Assembly (NCBI GenBank): GCA_038503035.1
Contig: JAVSML010019101.1
Coordinates: 1 to 64,000, forward strand
DNA length: 64,000 nt
Direction of reading: 5' to 3'
Origin: Crocodylus rhombifer
Taxonomy: Eukaryota; Chordata; Crocodylia; Crocodylidae
In this document: positions 46,501 through 61,500 of the stretch, piece after piece
Layout: each line of letters opens with the position of its first letter
How positions within the stretch are numbered: position 1 is the first letter of the stretch
The notes under the pieces: generated by a model
Database searches by the model: none
What the model was told of the DNA's origin: nothing
The model's input: only the letters and a program-made list of their open reading frames with translations
Position numbers and translations under genes: made by a program

Positions 46501-49500
46501 CTGAAAAGGTTGAGAACCACTGGTGTAGCACATAGGACCATCAGCAGAGGGGCAATAGCACCAGGATAGGAAATTAAAAAAAAGAACCAGTCCAAGCTAA
46601 TACTCCCCCAGCTCCTCCAATCCCAGAACTGGACAGGGAGAATCTCCTTCCCCTGAAATGGTGGAAACCCTCCCCCAGGACCTAAACAGTGGTTCTGCCA
46701 TGGATAGCATGTCAGCATGGCCTTGGTGGGGTTGAGGGGGAGGGTAGATACTGTGGGGAAGAACCAACCAGAGACCTCACAGAAACTGTAGAAAGATTTT
46801 GGGACATGACAAGGATTTTGCACAGTTCCAACAGAGGCTTTCTTGTCCCCTTTCTCTTCACCTTCCTTTCCATCTGGCTTATCCCTCCTACCTACTTTCC
46901 ACCATTCGGCCCTTCTCCCAAACTACCAAAGAAACTGAACAAAATGCTGTTTGGCACCATCACACTGTGTACTCTGCTTGTGAATACTTTGCGTGTGTCT
47001 TATTTGCATGACAGCTCTTGTGGTACAAGGGCTACTCTGCATTTGCCCTACAACTAGCAAAAAAGCAACCCATTCTTCATTGTCCTAAGATACTACCATA
47101 ATACCATAATCAATAATAGTCCCACCAGTGCTACCTTCCCAGGTTAGGGCTGAATCACACTAAAACAGCAGTTTGTACTACTGCATCTTCCCGCATAGCT
47201 AATTTAGTACCTTTTACAAATAGTAAATAAAATCTTAACCTTACAAAAGAAAAATGTCCTTGAGAAGTGGCTTTCCACTGAAAGTTAACCAGCAATTTAT
47301 AGCAAACAATTGGTGCTTACTGCTACAACTGCTATCACGAGTCTGTTCCCTGGATTATGGTATTCTTCATTCTTTCGCTGGTCTTTCCATGAGACCTGAC
47401 AATGTGACAAAGAGTTAAACAATTAAATCAGCAGATGCTGAATATTTTACATGCACATTTACTGTCTGCTGACTGCTACTTTTAAAACATTGTAATGGAG
47501 TCAAATCCTGCATAACAACCATAGAAAGAACCAAAATCAAAACCTGCCTATTATTCTGTTTAGCTAGTGAGAAGGCAGGACAAAGTTGCAGCTTATTGTC
47601 TAACATGGAGATGCATTTATTTAGTCAGCAAGCTGCAACACTGCCCTGCCTTTTGCCTAACTTTAGGCTAACAAAGCTAAATATTTCTGTTTGCCTAATG
47701 GTACAATCTCCAAAGCAAAATGAGAGCTTCACTGCACAGACAGATGCAAGAGAAATCTGCATTTACATGTCATTTAACATCTTTGTTTCTTTTCAGTATC
47801 TGAGACACCATCATTCTGCTGACACAAAGAAGTTAAAAAAGAATTTAAAAAAAATTTAAGTGCCAGATGCTATCTATAACTGACTGAATGGCTATGGGGT
47901 GATGTTACAGAGCAATATGGATAGAAACTTCCACATTAACATGTCTGTATATTAGTGCATTACCTTGCTACCACCAGCCAGAGTTCTAGATAACTGAAAT
48001 TTTAAAAATACCCAAAGGCCTACCTTTATAAAAGAAATCAGGCATCCAATAAGAGGGTAGATTGGAATGAAAATGGAGAAGACATAATGAAGAACAGTGG
48101 TCACAGTATAGTAGCCCATGAAGAAAGCCACTTCAGTGACAACGGTGCAAACCAAAGCTGCCTAAAAAACAAGGAAAAGGGAAAAATTGATCTGTTTGTA
48201 AGTGAATCTGAATCTTAGCACTTTAACTCCAAGTGTCGTTTGTTTTATTCCACAGGCAATACAAGTTTACAAAAGTTTTTGGTGAAGATGTAAGGTGAGA
48301 CAGAGAACTCAAGCAAAAAAATATTTCTGTTCAAGTAATTACATGTAAAAAAGAGATTGAGTAGATGGTAATATTTTAAATATCAGGAAATCCCTTTCCA
48401 AATGATAATTGGAAAAGAGAAAAGAATGTGGGCTCTAAGAAATGCTTAAAATTAACCAAACACACCAGAAATCACTTACCACTGAAAAAATAAATGACCA
48501 AAATTCTCTAGTATTTTGAATTTTTTTAAATGTGAAAGAAACCACATATGTGAACAGTACAACTGAAGGTGCATAGCCAATAAGACAGAAGATCTGCAAG
48601 AAAAGAAATATGTATTACTCTGTAAGTATGCATGCAGTAAAAATGCTACTTCCTGCAAACCTAGCATGAAAATGTTCAGTGTCTCTGAGGTTCATTTCAA
48701 TTTTTGAATTAATCTTTTGTGCATTTATGCTTAGAAATGCAGTATTCAGCATGACAAATGTGGTGTGTATCATTAAGCAGTCAAATAAACAAGCGTGCAG
48801 TGCTAGCAAGACCAGTCTCATTTTGTGATGAACTCTACTAAAATAATGTGTTAAAAAAGCAAGCAAACCATCTCCTCCTCCAAACCCTCCAAACATATGT
48901 ATTTTTATCGACTGGTTTCCATTCTACCAACTGGGGATTTAAGTGGACTTTAGCACCTAATTCTAACTCCTAAATATACGAGTACACCTGCTTATTAAAC
49001 ACCCCTCACCTAACCTTTAAGATGTTATCATAAAAAGCAATGAGTCAGCAGTGGCCCCATCCAACTTTTGTATTAACAGCTTTTCATAGACTCATGGAAC
49101 AGAATAACTACATACCCAAGCAAATTTACGCGTCTAATAGGTGGAACAGAATCTGACCCTAGGTGCTTTGAAAATGCTCCTTCGTGAAAAGAGAGAGGAA
49201 TAAATAAAACCCAACTTACCACAGCAAGGAACTTCCCAACATAGAAATAAACACCATAATGAAACGCAAATAAGCTTCCTATCATTAAGCCAAGAATAAA
49301 GAAAAATAAAGGCAGATCAATGATTGCTTGTCCAGTCCAGTAAGCAGATGGGTAAAGGCCTGATATCTTAAGCTGAGTGTAGGCTTTGATCTGTAAGAGA
49401 AAAAATGCCAAGTGTGGCCATGATGTTTTTTTTCCTATTACTGCGTAAAAAACAGGCCTAATTTTGCTCACAAAGAGCACTGACTCTACAACAGCAGGAT

Positions 49501-52500
49501 TCTAACATCTTCAACAGAACCATTCCTGACCTGCAACTTTTAGGTGTCATGGGAAATACTGTGTGTATTGACATCTGTTAAAGAACTTCTTTTGTTAGTT
49601 TGGGGGAAAAGGGAAAGAATACCAGAAAGGAATATGGACTGGGGGCCCTCTACAATTCTACTTCCATTGGCTTGTGATAGTGCGCTTTGTTGGCATTAGT
49701 GTATGAGGAGCCTTGAGTGTCAAATTTAAAGCTCTGAATCAACAGCCAGTTCCTTCCATATGCAAAAAGGCAGGTTTTCTGCTCATATTTATATCTCTAC
49801 AACTATTTAGCTAAATAGAATTGAATTTTGCATGAAATTCAATTCATGCACATTTATCCTTGGATTATGTACATCTATCAACCCCCCAGGCACGTTTCAG
49901 TTCTTTCAAAAATTGAGATTCGACATGTCATTTGGTTCCGAAGCTGTTGTGCTTCAGAAAAAAATCCATCCAACCACTGTGTCTTATCCATTAACTATTT
50001 ACTACCTGATGGTTGTATCCTCTCAAAATGAATTTTCCAGAATTTTTTTTTCCAGAAGCCTACATTTTAGCAGATCTAAAGCTGCATATTTTAATTTAAA
50101 TTACCTTTTGGTTTTCTGCATTGTCCATTGCAAAATATGGTGGAATTCCAGTTACAATGATTCCTAGCAACACAGCTTCAAAGTAAAGTTCTAGTTTGAA
50201 CACGGCATCAACAGTTTCCTGAAAAATGACCCAGATTTCATCATCATCATGAAGCAAGAGCTGACACCAAGAATTTTTCACCCATTCTTTTAAATAGTTT
50301 CTACATATAATTTCCTCTTGTCTTGTACAAAGCTGTACCTAAGAATGGCATCTTAGGTACAGCTTTAGATAAGATTAAAATTTTTTAAATGATCTAGGCC
50401 AATACGGCTGCAACCTGGATACATTTAAATGATCATTACATTTATTTTCAGCCTGTGTGTTAATACAAAGCATATTTCTTTAATCAGCAAGTCTGCCATG
50501 GAAATAATATAAAAATGATATGAAAAATGATGCATTTGTAATATGTACATGACTGACCAAGAATTAGTTGCAAAAAAGGACATTTCAATGTTAGTAAGAC
50601 TCCTGAAATAGCAACACACAAAAACCCCACAGTAACATTTTGAGCAGATTTCAGTCCAGTTAATAATATTAATATCTTTAGAACATTTTGAAAATATGGT
50701 AATTCAAAACATGAACATCTGACTGCTGCTATATCTTCGTTACTGTTCTTGGTCATTAAAACCCTTGTTTCCTTCCTGTCTACTCAGAATACTTCTAAGA
50801 TGACCTTTTTAGCTTATCCCACTCCTGTTAACCCTGACTTCAAGTCGTTCTCTCACTTCTTTCAGCTTCACATTAAATACCAGTTTCTTCAGTGCAATCC
50901 TAGCCCCCCTGAAGGGTAGAATATCATCCCTTATCTTAAAGCCCCTTCAACAACTCATACGCCTCCCATCTATCCTGAGCTGGTAACCTATGAAACATCA
51001 CCTGCTGCCTTGATCCTGCCAGTATTCCCAACAGTTACCACTCATCAGCTTTACCATTGAATAACTGAGTGTATGCTCCCACACTGCCCCTGACACAGGA
51101 AAAAACTCAATCATTCTTTTTTACCCATCACTATCTTACCTTCCTTTAAAGCCTTCCTTCAGACTCACCTCTGCTGTACAGTTCTTCTAATCAAAGCCAG
51201 GCAGGTGACAAGCTGTGACTTGCCATCCATTTCTTTTCCTACTTAAATTCCAATATCTTCCCTTATTTTCCATTTCAAATCCCTCTGCTTAACTAGGGTC
51301 TATTTTTTATGTTTGTACAGTGTCCTGGATTGAATATCATGTTTACACTCAAAAGAAAAAAAAATCTATGAGGATGGACGAATTAAAATTAAAAATCATA
51401 GTGCTTAATGTGCAATATCTCATTAACTTAGAAACTTTAAATTGTAAAAAAAGGCAGTAATATATTATGCTTTAAAATGCCTATACTTAGAACTTTCTTG
51501 CAGACTTTGCATTTAGATCAACGTATTCTTATTTGCTCAAAGAAGGATCTTACATTTTGAGAAATGCTTAACCACACGGAACAGGGCACACTTGCACATG
51601 TAACTGTAACTGAAATTCTGCTGCTGTTATTTCGCTGCAAACATATGATCTTCATTAAACCCTGTGACATTTGTGTCTGATCTGAACTTCACTTACTTGA
51701 ATGAATGGGTTGCTCCATATCTGAATGCTCTCAGTCACATTTAAGTTGTGGAGAACCAGGTTGCTAATGACATTCATCAAAACAGGGAGGGAATGCACCA
51801 TACTACTGTTAAATACAGCAGCAAATATGCAATTCTACAGGGGAATAAAAAAAAGGTTTCAGTGTTATTTCTGCATTAACAGCTGGACAGATCTAATGTG
51901 AAATGAACTGCTACAAACCACTGAACTGAACTGATTACAATGAACTATTACAAACCACTAGCAAACACTAGCTCCAGATACTTCATACTTTGCAAAAATA
52001 TTAATGATGGCAATGGAAAAGCAATATTCTCCAAGTCTTATCACACACTTTCATATTAAATCATATTCTAGTTTCCAAAGACAATACTTTCATTTATACA
52101 CTAATCCATGCATCCAAAATATTCAGCTTTTTTACCATACTAGATAGTGATTGCACAACCAATTCTGGTGAGGTCCAAAAGGTGAATATAAAATGAACTG
52201 AAAATAGATGCAAGAGTCTAATATGAAAGGAGAGAGTTTGATGCACACATTTGAGGCTTGTATTTGAGATATTTAAGAACCCCAAAGCAAAAAATACTTA
52301 AAGAAATCTGCTCAAGCTGTCAGAAACTACTGCTAGCATGCCCTTTAAAACAGGGGCAAGCAATTATTTTAGCGGAGGTGAGGTTGTGGGGACCCCTGCA
52401 CATTCTCCCTATGGTGAGCAGCCCCCGCAGGTGGTAGCGATGGCGGCGGCAGCAGCGGCAGCGGCAGCAGCAGCAGCAGCAGCAGCAGCAGGCGGCATGT

Positions 52501-55500
52501 ATTAGTTGTTACATCTTAGGATTCAGGCACTGCTGTGGTACAGGTGCTACTGCCTAGCAGCGTGTGGCTCCAGCCAGTGCTGCACATCACGGCAAGGAAC
52601 AAAGCCTGGCTGGGCTGCCTCTATCGCCTGGGCTCACTGGTGTACACGTGGAACTCCCACACTCTTGCGCCACCGAAGGGAAGCTCCATGAGCTGGAGCC
52701 AGCTGCCTTCCCCGCCTGCTGCTGTGCAGGTCCTGGGACTCCACAGGGAAGCAGAGGCTGGGGCTCCCCTCCACTTCTGGCAGAGTCCTGGGACCTGCGG
52801 GGCAGGGGGTGGGGAAGGCAGCTGGCTCCACTGCATGGAGCTTCCCTCCAGTGGCACATAAGTGCGGGAGATGCACCCGCGTGATGGAAAGACCCAGTGA
52901 TAGAGGTGGCCCAGCTGGGCTGAGCTCCTGCTGCAATGCACAGCACTGGCTGGAGCCGTGTGCCACCGGAAGACAGCACCTGCACTGAGCACGGAGTGCC
53001 CAAAACACCCCTGCCTGCTGCTGCTGCTGCCTGGGAACTATGTACCATAGGGGGGAGTGGGGAGGGGTCCCCACAGCCCCCACACCCTCCTTCACACCTA
53101 TACCCTGCCTACCCAAGCTCCATGCTGCTGTTGCCCCCCTGGGTGTGGGCCCCACTCTGCCGCCAGCCCCAGCCTCAGATTAAAGATTGCAATGACTATT
53201 CAGGAGCAGAGTATGCATTTACATGGTCACTACCATCTTAAAATAAAATAAGAATGATATCATGAGAAGAGTCAGATCCAGCACAGCACCGCAAAAACTT
53301 AATTATGTATTTCAGAAAATAAGTAGTTTCTCACCTTTCCTGAATTAAATATGTTTAAAGCTGCTGTATGCGGAGATGCTGACACATAATCACTGCTATT
53401 GAATACCTCAGTCAGTATGTTAAGGCTCCTGAGAGAGCTGATGATATCATCAATATCTGATCCTAAAATGAGACAAGAAAGAAACTAGGGTACCTATACA
53501 TTACAAAGGCATCTGGTGAACCTTTACACAAATGTTCTGAACACATTTTCAATCAATACAATGAGTACTTTATTCATCTCTACAACGAAAAACCATAGGA
53601 ATATGCAGGGAACTAAATCAGAAGACTCTTCAGATGTTTTAAATATTGTTCCTGTTTCAATTTTAGCTCATTCGTTCAGAATACATGTTAATATTTGAAT
53701 AAAGGAAATGCTAGTGGTGTACATCAAATTAAGATGTACTGTAGTTCACACTGATTACTAAGACTATATTTTAAATATAGAGAATTTTTAGTGGAGTTAA
53801 TTAACACAATTTAGGTGAAGCAAAAATCTTGATCTGGTCCCTGTACTGGGGGTACCTGCCATGAAGTAGCCCCAAGTAGCCCCAGGACAAAACCCTTGCT
53901 GCCTTCCCTATATCTACACCCTGATGGGGAATTTGAAAGTCCCACCCTTATATTTTGAGTGGCTCTCTTTAGAACACCGTTTTCCTTCTCCCACTAAGAT
54001 AAGGGAAGAAAAAGACACAGAATTTCTCAGCCTTGATCCTACACATTTTTTAAATTAAATTTGGATAGACATTAGACTGGGCTGGTTAAAAATCCATCAC
54101 AGGATATTAATGTACAGTATTCTAGTTTTCAGCAACATAACTAACTAGGGAAAATAAAAGCCAGTTGCCATTTTAGAAATCTCAGCTATTCATTTTAGAA
54201 ATCTCAGCTATCCATCTCAGTTGCCATTTTAGAAATCTCAGTGATCAGTCTTAAAAACCTCCAGGATGCACATTACACTTTCTTTTACTTTCTGTATGCT
54301 TTATTGCCTCACATCAATGAGAGACTTAAAAAGACAATTAAATCTGCACCGTGAAAGGCACAATAACCATCCATTAAAGCTGTACTGTCTTTTTCAGCCC
54401 TACCTGTAGAATTCTGAAGGAGGAGACTTGTTTTGTACTTGTGAGATTGTTGTCCAGGTTTCAGAAAGTACATCTCTGGGGAGAGTCTGAGAGGAACTAC
54501 AGCATTTTTCAAGTAGTGACGAATGAAAAACATAAAAATCTGAACTACAAGGAAAATTAAGAAAAGCAACAACCTGGAAGAAATAAAAACATTATACGTG
54601 CAGTTCAGTAAAAACAGATCACAACTGATGCAAATTATTTTCATAACTAACATAACCTGTTTGTCAGTGCACAATTTCAAAACAACTAATAAACATACTA
54701 CTGTTAACAGCAGTTATGCAAGTTCAACTCATGGACTACAGTTAATTATGCAAAACTCTGGAAGACTCTCAAAAGCAAAGTTCCTTCTTCAACCATGGTT
54801 AGAAAGTGAATACTATTCAGAAGAATAGCACTCTCCAGCAATCAGCTGCTTAGGCCATCCTGTGGGCATATATCTACATATGCATTTACTGCGCAGTAAC
54901 TTATTGAGCAGTAAGCAGTTTTTACACCGGTGCCTACATGTAAATGCATTACAGCACAGTAACGCTATGTAGACTGACCTGGGACTAAATTTAATCCCAG
55001 ATCAGTCCATGCACACAGGGTTACTGCACAGTAAGGCGTCTATACGTGCCTTACTGTGCAGTAACTACTTGGACGTAAATTTGCTACCTGCATCAAATTG
55101 GCGTGAGTCACCATAGTTACTGCGCAGTATGGGTACGCACATGTAGACACATGCCCGTACCACATAGTAATTCTTGATTACTGAGCAGTAACCTAAATTA
55201 CTGCACAGTAACTGTGCACCAGTAGATGTGCCCTGTATAACCAAAATCTTATTATATTGGCACCACCAAATTTTATCAAATTCTTCCAAAGCTACGCCCA
55301 CACAAAGAACCAGGAGAAAATATTCAATGATAGCATCATATAGAATGGTACAATATTGATTAGCATCCACATCATAGATATATAAAAACCATAACAACAG
55401 ATTAGCATCTTCCCCATTTTTACTACTAAAATTAATTCAGAAATCAAGTATTTTGTAAAACAAACAAAGCCACCATACTCACATAACTCTCACTGATTTA

Positions 55501-58500
55501 TTCTCACGTCTTAAACTGAGGAAGTGAACCCTGGCTATTGTAGACACCTGCTGTTTCCAAAGGGCTACATTGCTCTCTATGGAGGATTTTGTCTCAGAGA
55601 GTACCAGTAGGCTTTGCTCCATCTCATCAAGTGATTTTGCATCTATTTCCTCCTGTACTTGCTGAGAATTAAATACGCTATAATCTGGAGGAAAAGGAAG
55701 TGAGATAAAAAGAAAATGGAAGCCTACATAGTTTGCCTATGGTTTAGAATCTTGTCAACACTGGCTATTTCAGCAGCAGGCAGAAACTTTATACAATACA
55801 TGCAACACACACACAAATGCATTTCTCATCCCTGAGGAGTCTTCAGATACCCAGGAACAGAAGCAGGAGCTTCAAATTAATCTCAATAAATTTATCTACA
55901 TGCTTACTAACACTATTAGATTATACAGATTATTCAGCTGCTAAACCCTCTGTCTGTATAACACTACAGAAACAAGGCGGCTTAATATCTTATAGTCAAA
56001 GCAGCCAATACAGAGAAAGAATACGAGCTATTCAGCACTGAAATTAGAAGAGTAAGTAATTGCTTTCAGACAATCCTCAACAAACTTCTGATTTTACACC
56101 TGCACTAAGAAGTATGTGCAATTAATTGTGGTGGTAAACGATGGCAATTAATTTCAACTCTGATCTGCAGATACAAACAGAATATTCAAATAGGACAACT
56201 GAGTGTCTAAATAAGATTTTCTTTGCCTGCAACTGAGTGTAAGCACAAACTTTCAAGGGGAAAAAGAAAAAGTACATTTTTTAGGATTTGGCCCTGAAGT
56301 TTACCTGTACCTTAGCAGAGCAGGGCTGGAGAGCCAGGAAAAATCAGAAATAAGGATCATAATTGAACTTCCTCATTGTAGAAAGCAAGAACAAAGTCTA
56401 TGCATCCCTGAACTGTGACAAATATAAGTTTCTAATGACTTTGTCTTTTATTTGTTCTCTTGTCAGCTATTTCAGGAGCCTAGAATACTATGCGATTGTA
56501 AGTATCACATCCTCTCTGACATAACACTCACCAGGAGAATTTTTTCCAATTTCTTTCAAAAGGTTAACTGAGTTTTATAATAAAAAAGACTAATTATAAT
56601 TTTATACAAATTATCAAGTCCTAAGATACATTTTCATTAATGGTGTGGGGTGATTTTGCACTCATGCCTCACCTGCCTGATCAATTTCTGCTTCAACTTC
56701 CAGCTTCAGGAACACATCCTCCAAGGTTGTCATGGAAACTCCGTAAGTAATAACACCCAAATGTGAATGAGTGTCTAAATCAGAAAATAATCCTGACAAC
56801 GGAAGAAAAAGAATGTGGCTGTTAGAAATAATTATTATATTGTCTCACCAAAAGTCTCTGATTTAATTAAAAAGCACAGTGTAACTGAAAAGCAGACTTC
56901 TATCAGTGTGACATGCTAATGAATACGTACAATTGGCTAATTATAATGATGTAGGTCATGGCTCTAGAGTTACAGCTTAGATTATTTTTGCACTTAACAA
57001 GCAGGCTGAAAAAGAGGACTTTCAGTATGAAAAACATGGCACAGTCCCTTCAAAATTACAGTGCTGACTCTCCAAATAGAGAACAACTTTTTTTGAGGAT
57101 TTCTATTTCAAAAATAGTTTCTGCAGTTGAATTAAACAATTTGAAACAACTTTACTAGTCAGTGTGCTCTGGATGACTTTCACTGTTCCACAATAAAAAT
57201 TACAGAGTGGGGCAACGGGAGTGCAGGGCCTGGGCTGGCAGGGGCTCCATGGAGCTAGGCCACGCTGCACCAGCAGGAAGAGGGGGGAGCCAGCCTTGTG
57301 CTCCTTCTGCCCCGCTCTGGGCCCCTGCCAGCGCTGGCCCCAGCATACCGGCGCAGGCCTCACAATCCCGCCCAGCTATCGCTGCGCTCCTGCACACTGC
57401 CACTTTCCCACTGCCTGCTGCTGCCATTTCCCCACTTTCCTGCCACCGCCGTTCCTCTCCCCACCCCCTTACCCACCACTCCAGCACCACATGGTTCCTG
57501 GCTGCAGTGCCAGGACTGCAGGAGCCGCCTGGGCCCTGGGAACTAGGGCAATCACCTGTAGTCCTCCCCTGCCTCCCTCCATCCTTGTTATCTAAATTTC
57601 CCTTCGGCAGAGGGAGGCAGGAACAGCCCCCTAGGAAGAGCTGAGGGTGGGGCGAGGTCAGCAGGCTCCCACTGGGTGCTACTGCCCCTGGTGCCTTGTC
57701 ATCTTTGACAGACAGCCAGGGGCAGATAAATATTAATTTTCTAAATTTTTTTAGAGGCCTCACAGGATAGACAGACTGGCTTGGTGGGAGAGATCCAGCC
57801 CACAGGCCGTGTTTTGCCCACCCCTGCTCCAGAGGCACTTGAAATGCTTACCTAGCTGTGAAATGGGTGACTGACTGGGATAAGAGGCAAACAACTTGCC
57901 AACTAACTTTGGCAGTGCGAAGTGACAGCAGTGCCAAATTATAAACTTCTGAAGTTCTATAAGAAAAATAACAGACTTGTCTGAAAATAATGTGGGTTAC
58001 GAACAATTCAATGGATTTTTCCCCATACTTGCTCAGCACTGAATTGCAGTAATGGTCATACCTGAGAACTTGTCCATGTCTCTAAAAGGTAAGGCGTACA
58101 CCAGTTGCTCTTCGTTATGTTGCATCAGACTGGCTCCAGGTATATGCTGTCTGATCAAGGAGGTGGTAGCTTCTGTATTACAATAGGCATCTATATGCAT
58201 GCTAGAAAACACACATGAACACACATAAGAGTACTATTTTAAATTCTTTTTCTTCACTACTATTTTTAGAAATTGTGGTCAGCAAAGAAAAACAAAGCAC
58301 AGCAAGAGCAGAACTTCATTGTCCCAAACAGAAAACAAATCTTTCAACTAGCAGGGATATTTCAAAGCATAATTCCTTGCCTAGCAGGGAAGACAAAACA
58401 ACTATAAAAGATGATGCACTAAAAGGGTCCAATACATACCTCAACCGGTACCCGATACCCCACTTGCTTTTAAGAAAGAGAGACGAGCCTAGGCATTTCA

Positions 58501-61500
58501 ACATCCCTTGAGAAATCACAGCTTTTCGATCTAAAAACAAAACACAAGGAATTTTTAATTGAAGAACCCTACTACTACACCTAAAACAGCTGCGTGATTT
58601 AAACAGAGAAAATGCAGCATTCCTTGAACATCAGAAGAAATGCAATGTCCCTTTATATATAGTACAACTCCCATTCGCTTTACATCACCCCAAACACAAT
58701 AAAGCAATACCAAAGCTTACCAGCAAGAATGTCAGCCTCATCCATGAAGTGTGTACTGAATACTGTTACATGATTAGCCTTTCGATTTTTCAGGAGATTC
58801 CAAACTACATGCCGTGAACATGGGTCCATGCCAGCAGTTGGTTCATCCAAGAGTAAAACCTACCATGATTAGTAATAAAAAAAAGGATCAAACTCCAAAT
58901 TCTCCACCCTCACAGCTATGATAGCTATAACAAGAAGCCTATTAATTCCAAGACCGTTATGTCAACCTGGTGGGGCAGAGAGGAGGGTAAGGGGTATTTT
59001 TAATATACATTAAAATCTCTTGTATCCAGTACTTCACCAACCAGAATACTCTATTAACCGGAGTTTCCAGCTGCTGGCCGGATGCAGGGCGGGGAAGCAC
59101 AGAAAGCTTACATGCGGCGGCAGTGGCCGCCACCACCCTGCATTGCTGCCGCTCTGCATGCAGCCACCAGCACCGCCTGCTCTGCCGGCCGGACGTGGGG
59201 TTAGAGGGGGCGAGGGAAAGCTTGAACATAGCGGGTGCTGCTGCCACCCACCACCCTGCGCAGTTGCTGCTCCATATGTGGAAGCTGCTGCCACCTACCC
59301 CCTGCATTATCTGAAAACCCTGCTGGTTTTACATAACTGGCAAACCTCTTACCCTGGGGATGCTGGATAACAGAGATTTTATTGTACTGTTTATTTGTCT
59401 CAAGGTAGTGTGGGAATCATTTTTGTTTTAGACAACCAATTGCAAAGCTAAATAGCGTGCCAATCACCACTACTTACATGCCTGTTCCTTTTGACAACTT
59501 CTCTTGTGATGTTACCCAAAATCATACAATATTCCACTCCAGATGCAGCCTACATTTTGCACTGACTTATCACACACACAAAAAAAGGTATGCTCTAATC
59601 TACTGTTACTGCTACTGAATCAACCACCCTTCAATCCCTGCAGTGTTAAGGTTGAGCTTGGAAATTTTAAATGGCTTTAAACCAGAGATGGTTGGAAATA
59701 GCAGACCAGTTTCACACAATAACTATTTTGTACCTACTTATTTGGTACTTCATTGTTTAATCACTAAATACTGTGAACAGTTGGATAGAACATGCACTCA
59801 GATAACATGCAGCTAGGAGTAACATAGACACTGGGCTTGTGCCTCCTCACCTTGGGATTCCCAAGAACAGCAATGCCTATAGATAGTTTTCTTTTCTGCC
59901 CTCCACTTAATTTTTTAGCTTGGTTGTCCTTGACAGGCTGCATATCCAAATCTAACAGCACTTTCTGCACCTTTAAAAATAAAACAAGGGTTCTATGTAA
60001 ATGAAACCCACAAAAGACATGAAAAATTGACTGCCATAATTATCAACAACCTTGTATTAATTCTCAACAAATTGCAATATATGTTTTTAATTAGTATTCC
60101 ATGTCTGGATCCCGATGTAAATTCACCATAGGCAATGCAAGGCTCATTAGAGAATCAAAGTCTTAAACTTTAAACTAGGAAGGCCAATCACATTGTACCC
60201 TTAAGTATAAGCCTCCGAACATGTTAACATTTATGTTCTGTGAATGTTCTACTCATAAAATATTTTTGGTAAGTGAGATTTGCAAAGCTACTTTCATAAC
60301 GTAAAACTATTTTGCACTGCTAAATTAAAAATAAATGCACTCTGCGCATGATTTATAACTGTCCGATTTACCTCTTGTATCAAATCATTGGGAGGTATCC
60401 CTTTTATTGAAGCAAATATAGATAAATTTTCTTCCACTGTTAAAATGTCAAAATGTATATCTAATTGTGGGCAAACACCAGTAATCTTTCTTACTTCCAG
60501 CATTTCATCAATTTCAGAGACTTTGTATCCATAGACAGATGCAAATCCTGAAAGAACAAAAGGAAAAAAAACAAAAACTTTTCAACACAACTAGAACTCT
60601 GACCTTCACCGTGAAGTAGCTAACTCCATTGTTCCAAAACAGAGATGCTTATTAAAAAAATTAAAAAAGTAACCCCTCTCAGATGAAAACTTCCATAAAA
60701 AATGATTGAATCCTGCAATATGCTCAAAGAGAAATGGCCTGAGGTTTGAGGGCAGGAAAAACCAATGAGACCATTAAACAGATTATAACAAATCCATTCT
60801 GTCCCCCTCACCACCAAGCCCAAGACTTCTCACCATCAGAAGGTGGACAAAGCCCACAAAGAATGTTCATCAGTGTTGTTTTTCCCGTTCCACTATGTCC
60901 AAGTAATGCTGTAATCTGACCCTCATATATATCAAATGATAGACCTAATCCAAAGAAGAAAAAGAACAAGAGACAACGAGAAATTAATGTTGTAGATCTA
61001 TAGACAGATTTATATCAGTGTGCTAAATTTAAATACTGATATATAGGATATATGTTTACATTATATTCAAAGCAGTATTTTTTGCCTTCAGGTTTCAGTT
61101 CAGGATGGTAAACGTTGTTATGGCAGTAGTAAATAAAGAGCTGGCATTAGATTTCCTATGAGGAGACTTAAATTTAGAGGTTTTCATGTCATCCTCCAAA
61201 GGAATCTGGAAAGAGGGTGCTCTGTGGTTACTTGCTGTAGTTTGGAACCAAGACAGGAGACTGGGAACATGCAGGGGAAAAACAAAACCCCACAATGAAG
61301 AGGATCAAATAACTACAGCTGCAATTAGGCTTGCCTTATTGAGGCAACAGCCCCTTTGGCATATAACTAAAGGCAGACTAAGGTAGGAGGAAAACGCACA
61401 TAATAAGGCGTAAGGCTTTATGCTCCGAGACCCACCCCTCTGGCAAAAGGGAAAAAAAAAAGAGGTCCCTGCATTGTTATTTTTCCTTGCACTTCTATTA

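Noticed and set aside
52506..53241. Several overlapping open frames on both strands
   Set aside because: All fall in the GC-rich fold-back element, where stops are rare by composition; translations are low-complexity and match no family.
57200..57838. Open frames of 120-212 codons on both strands
   Set aside because: GC-rich repeat with no conserved motif; it begins with a hAT-type end on the reverse strand.
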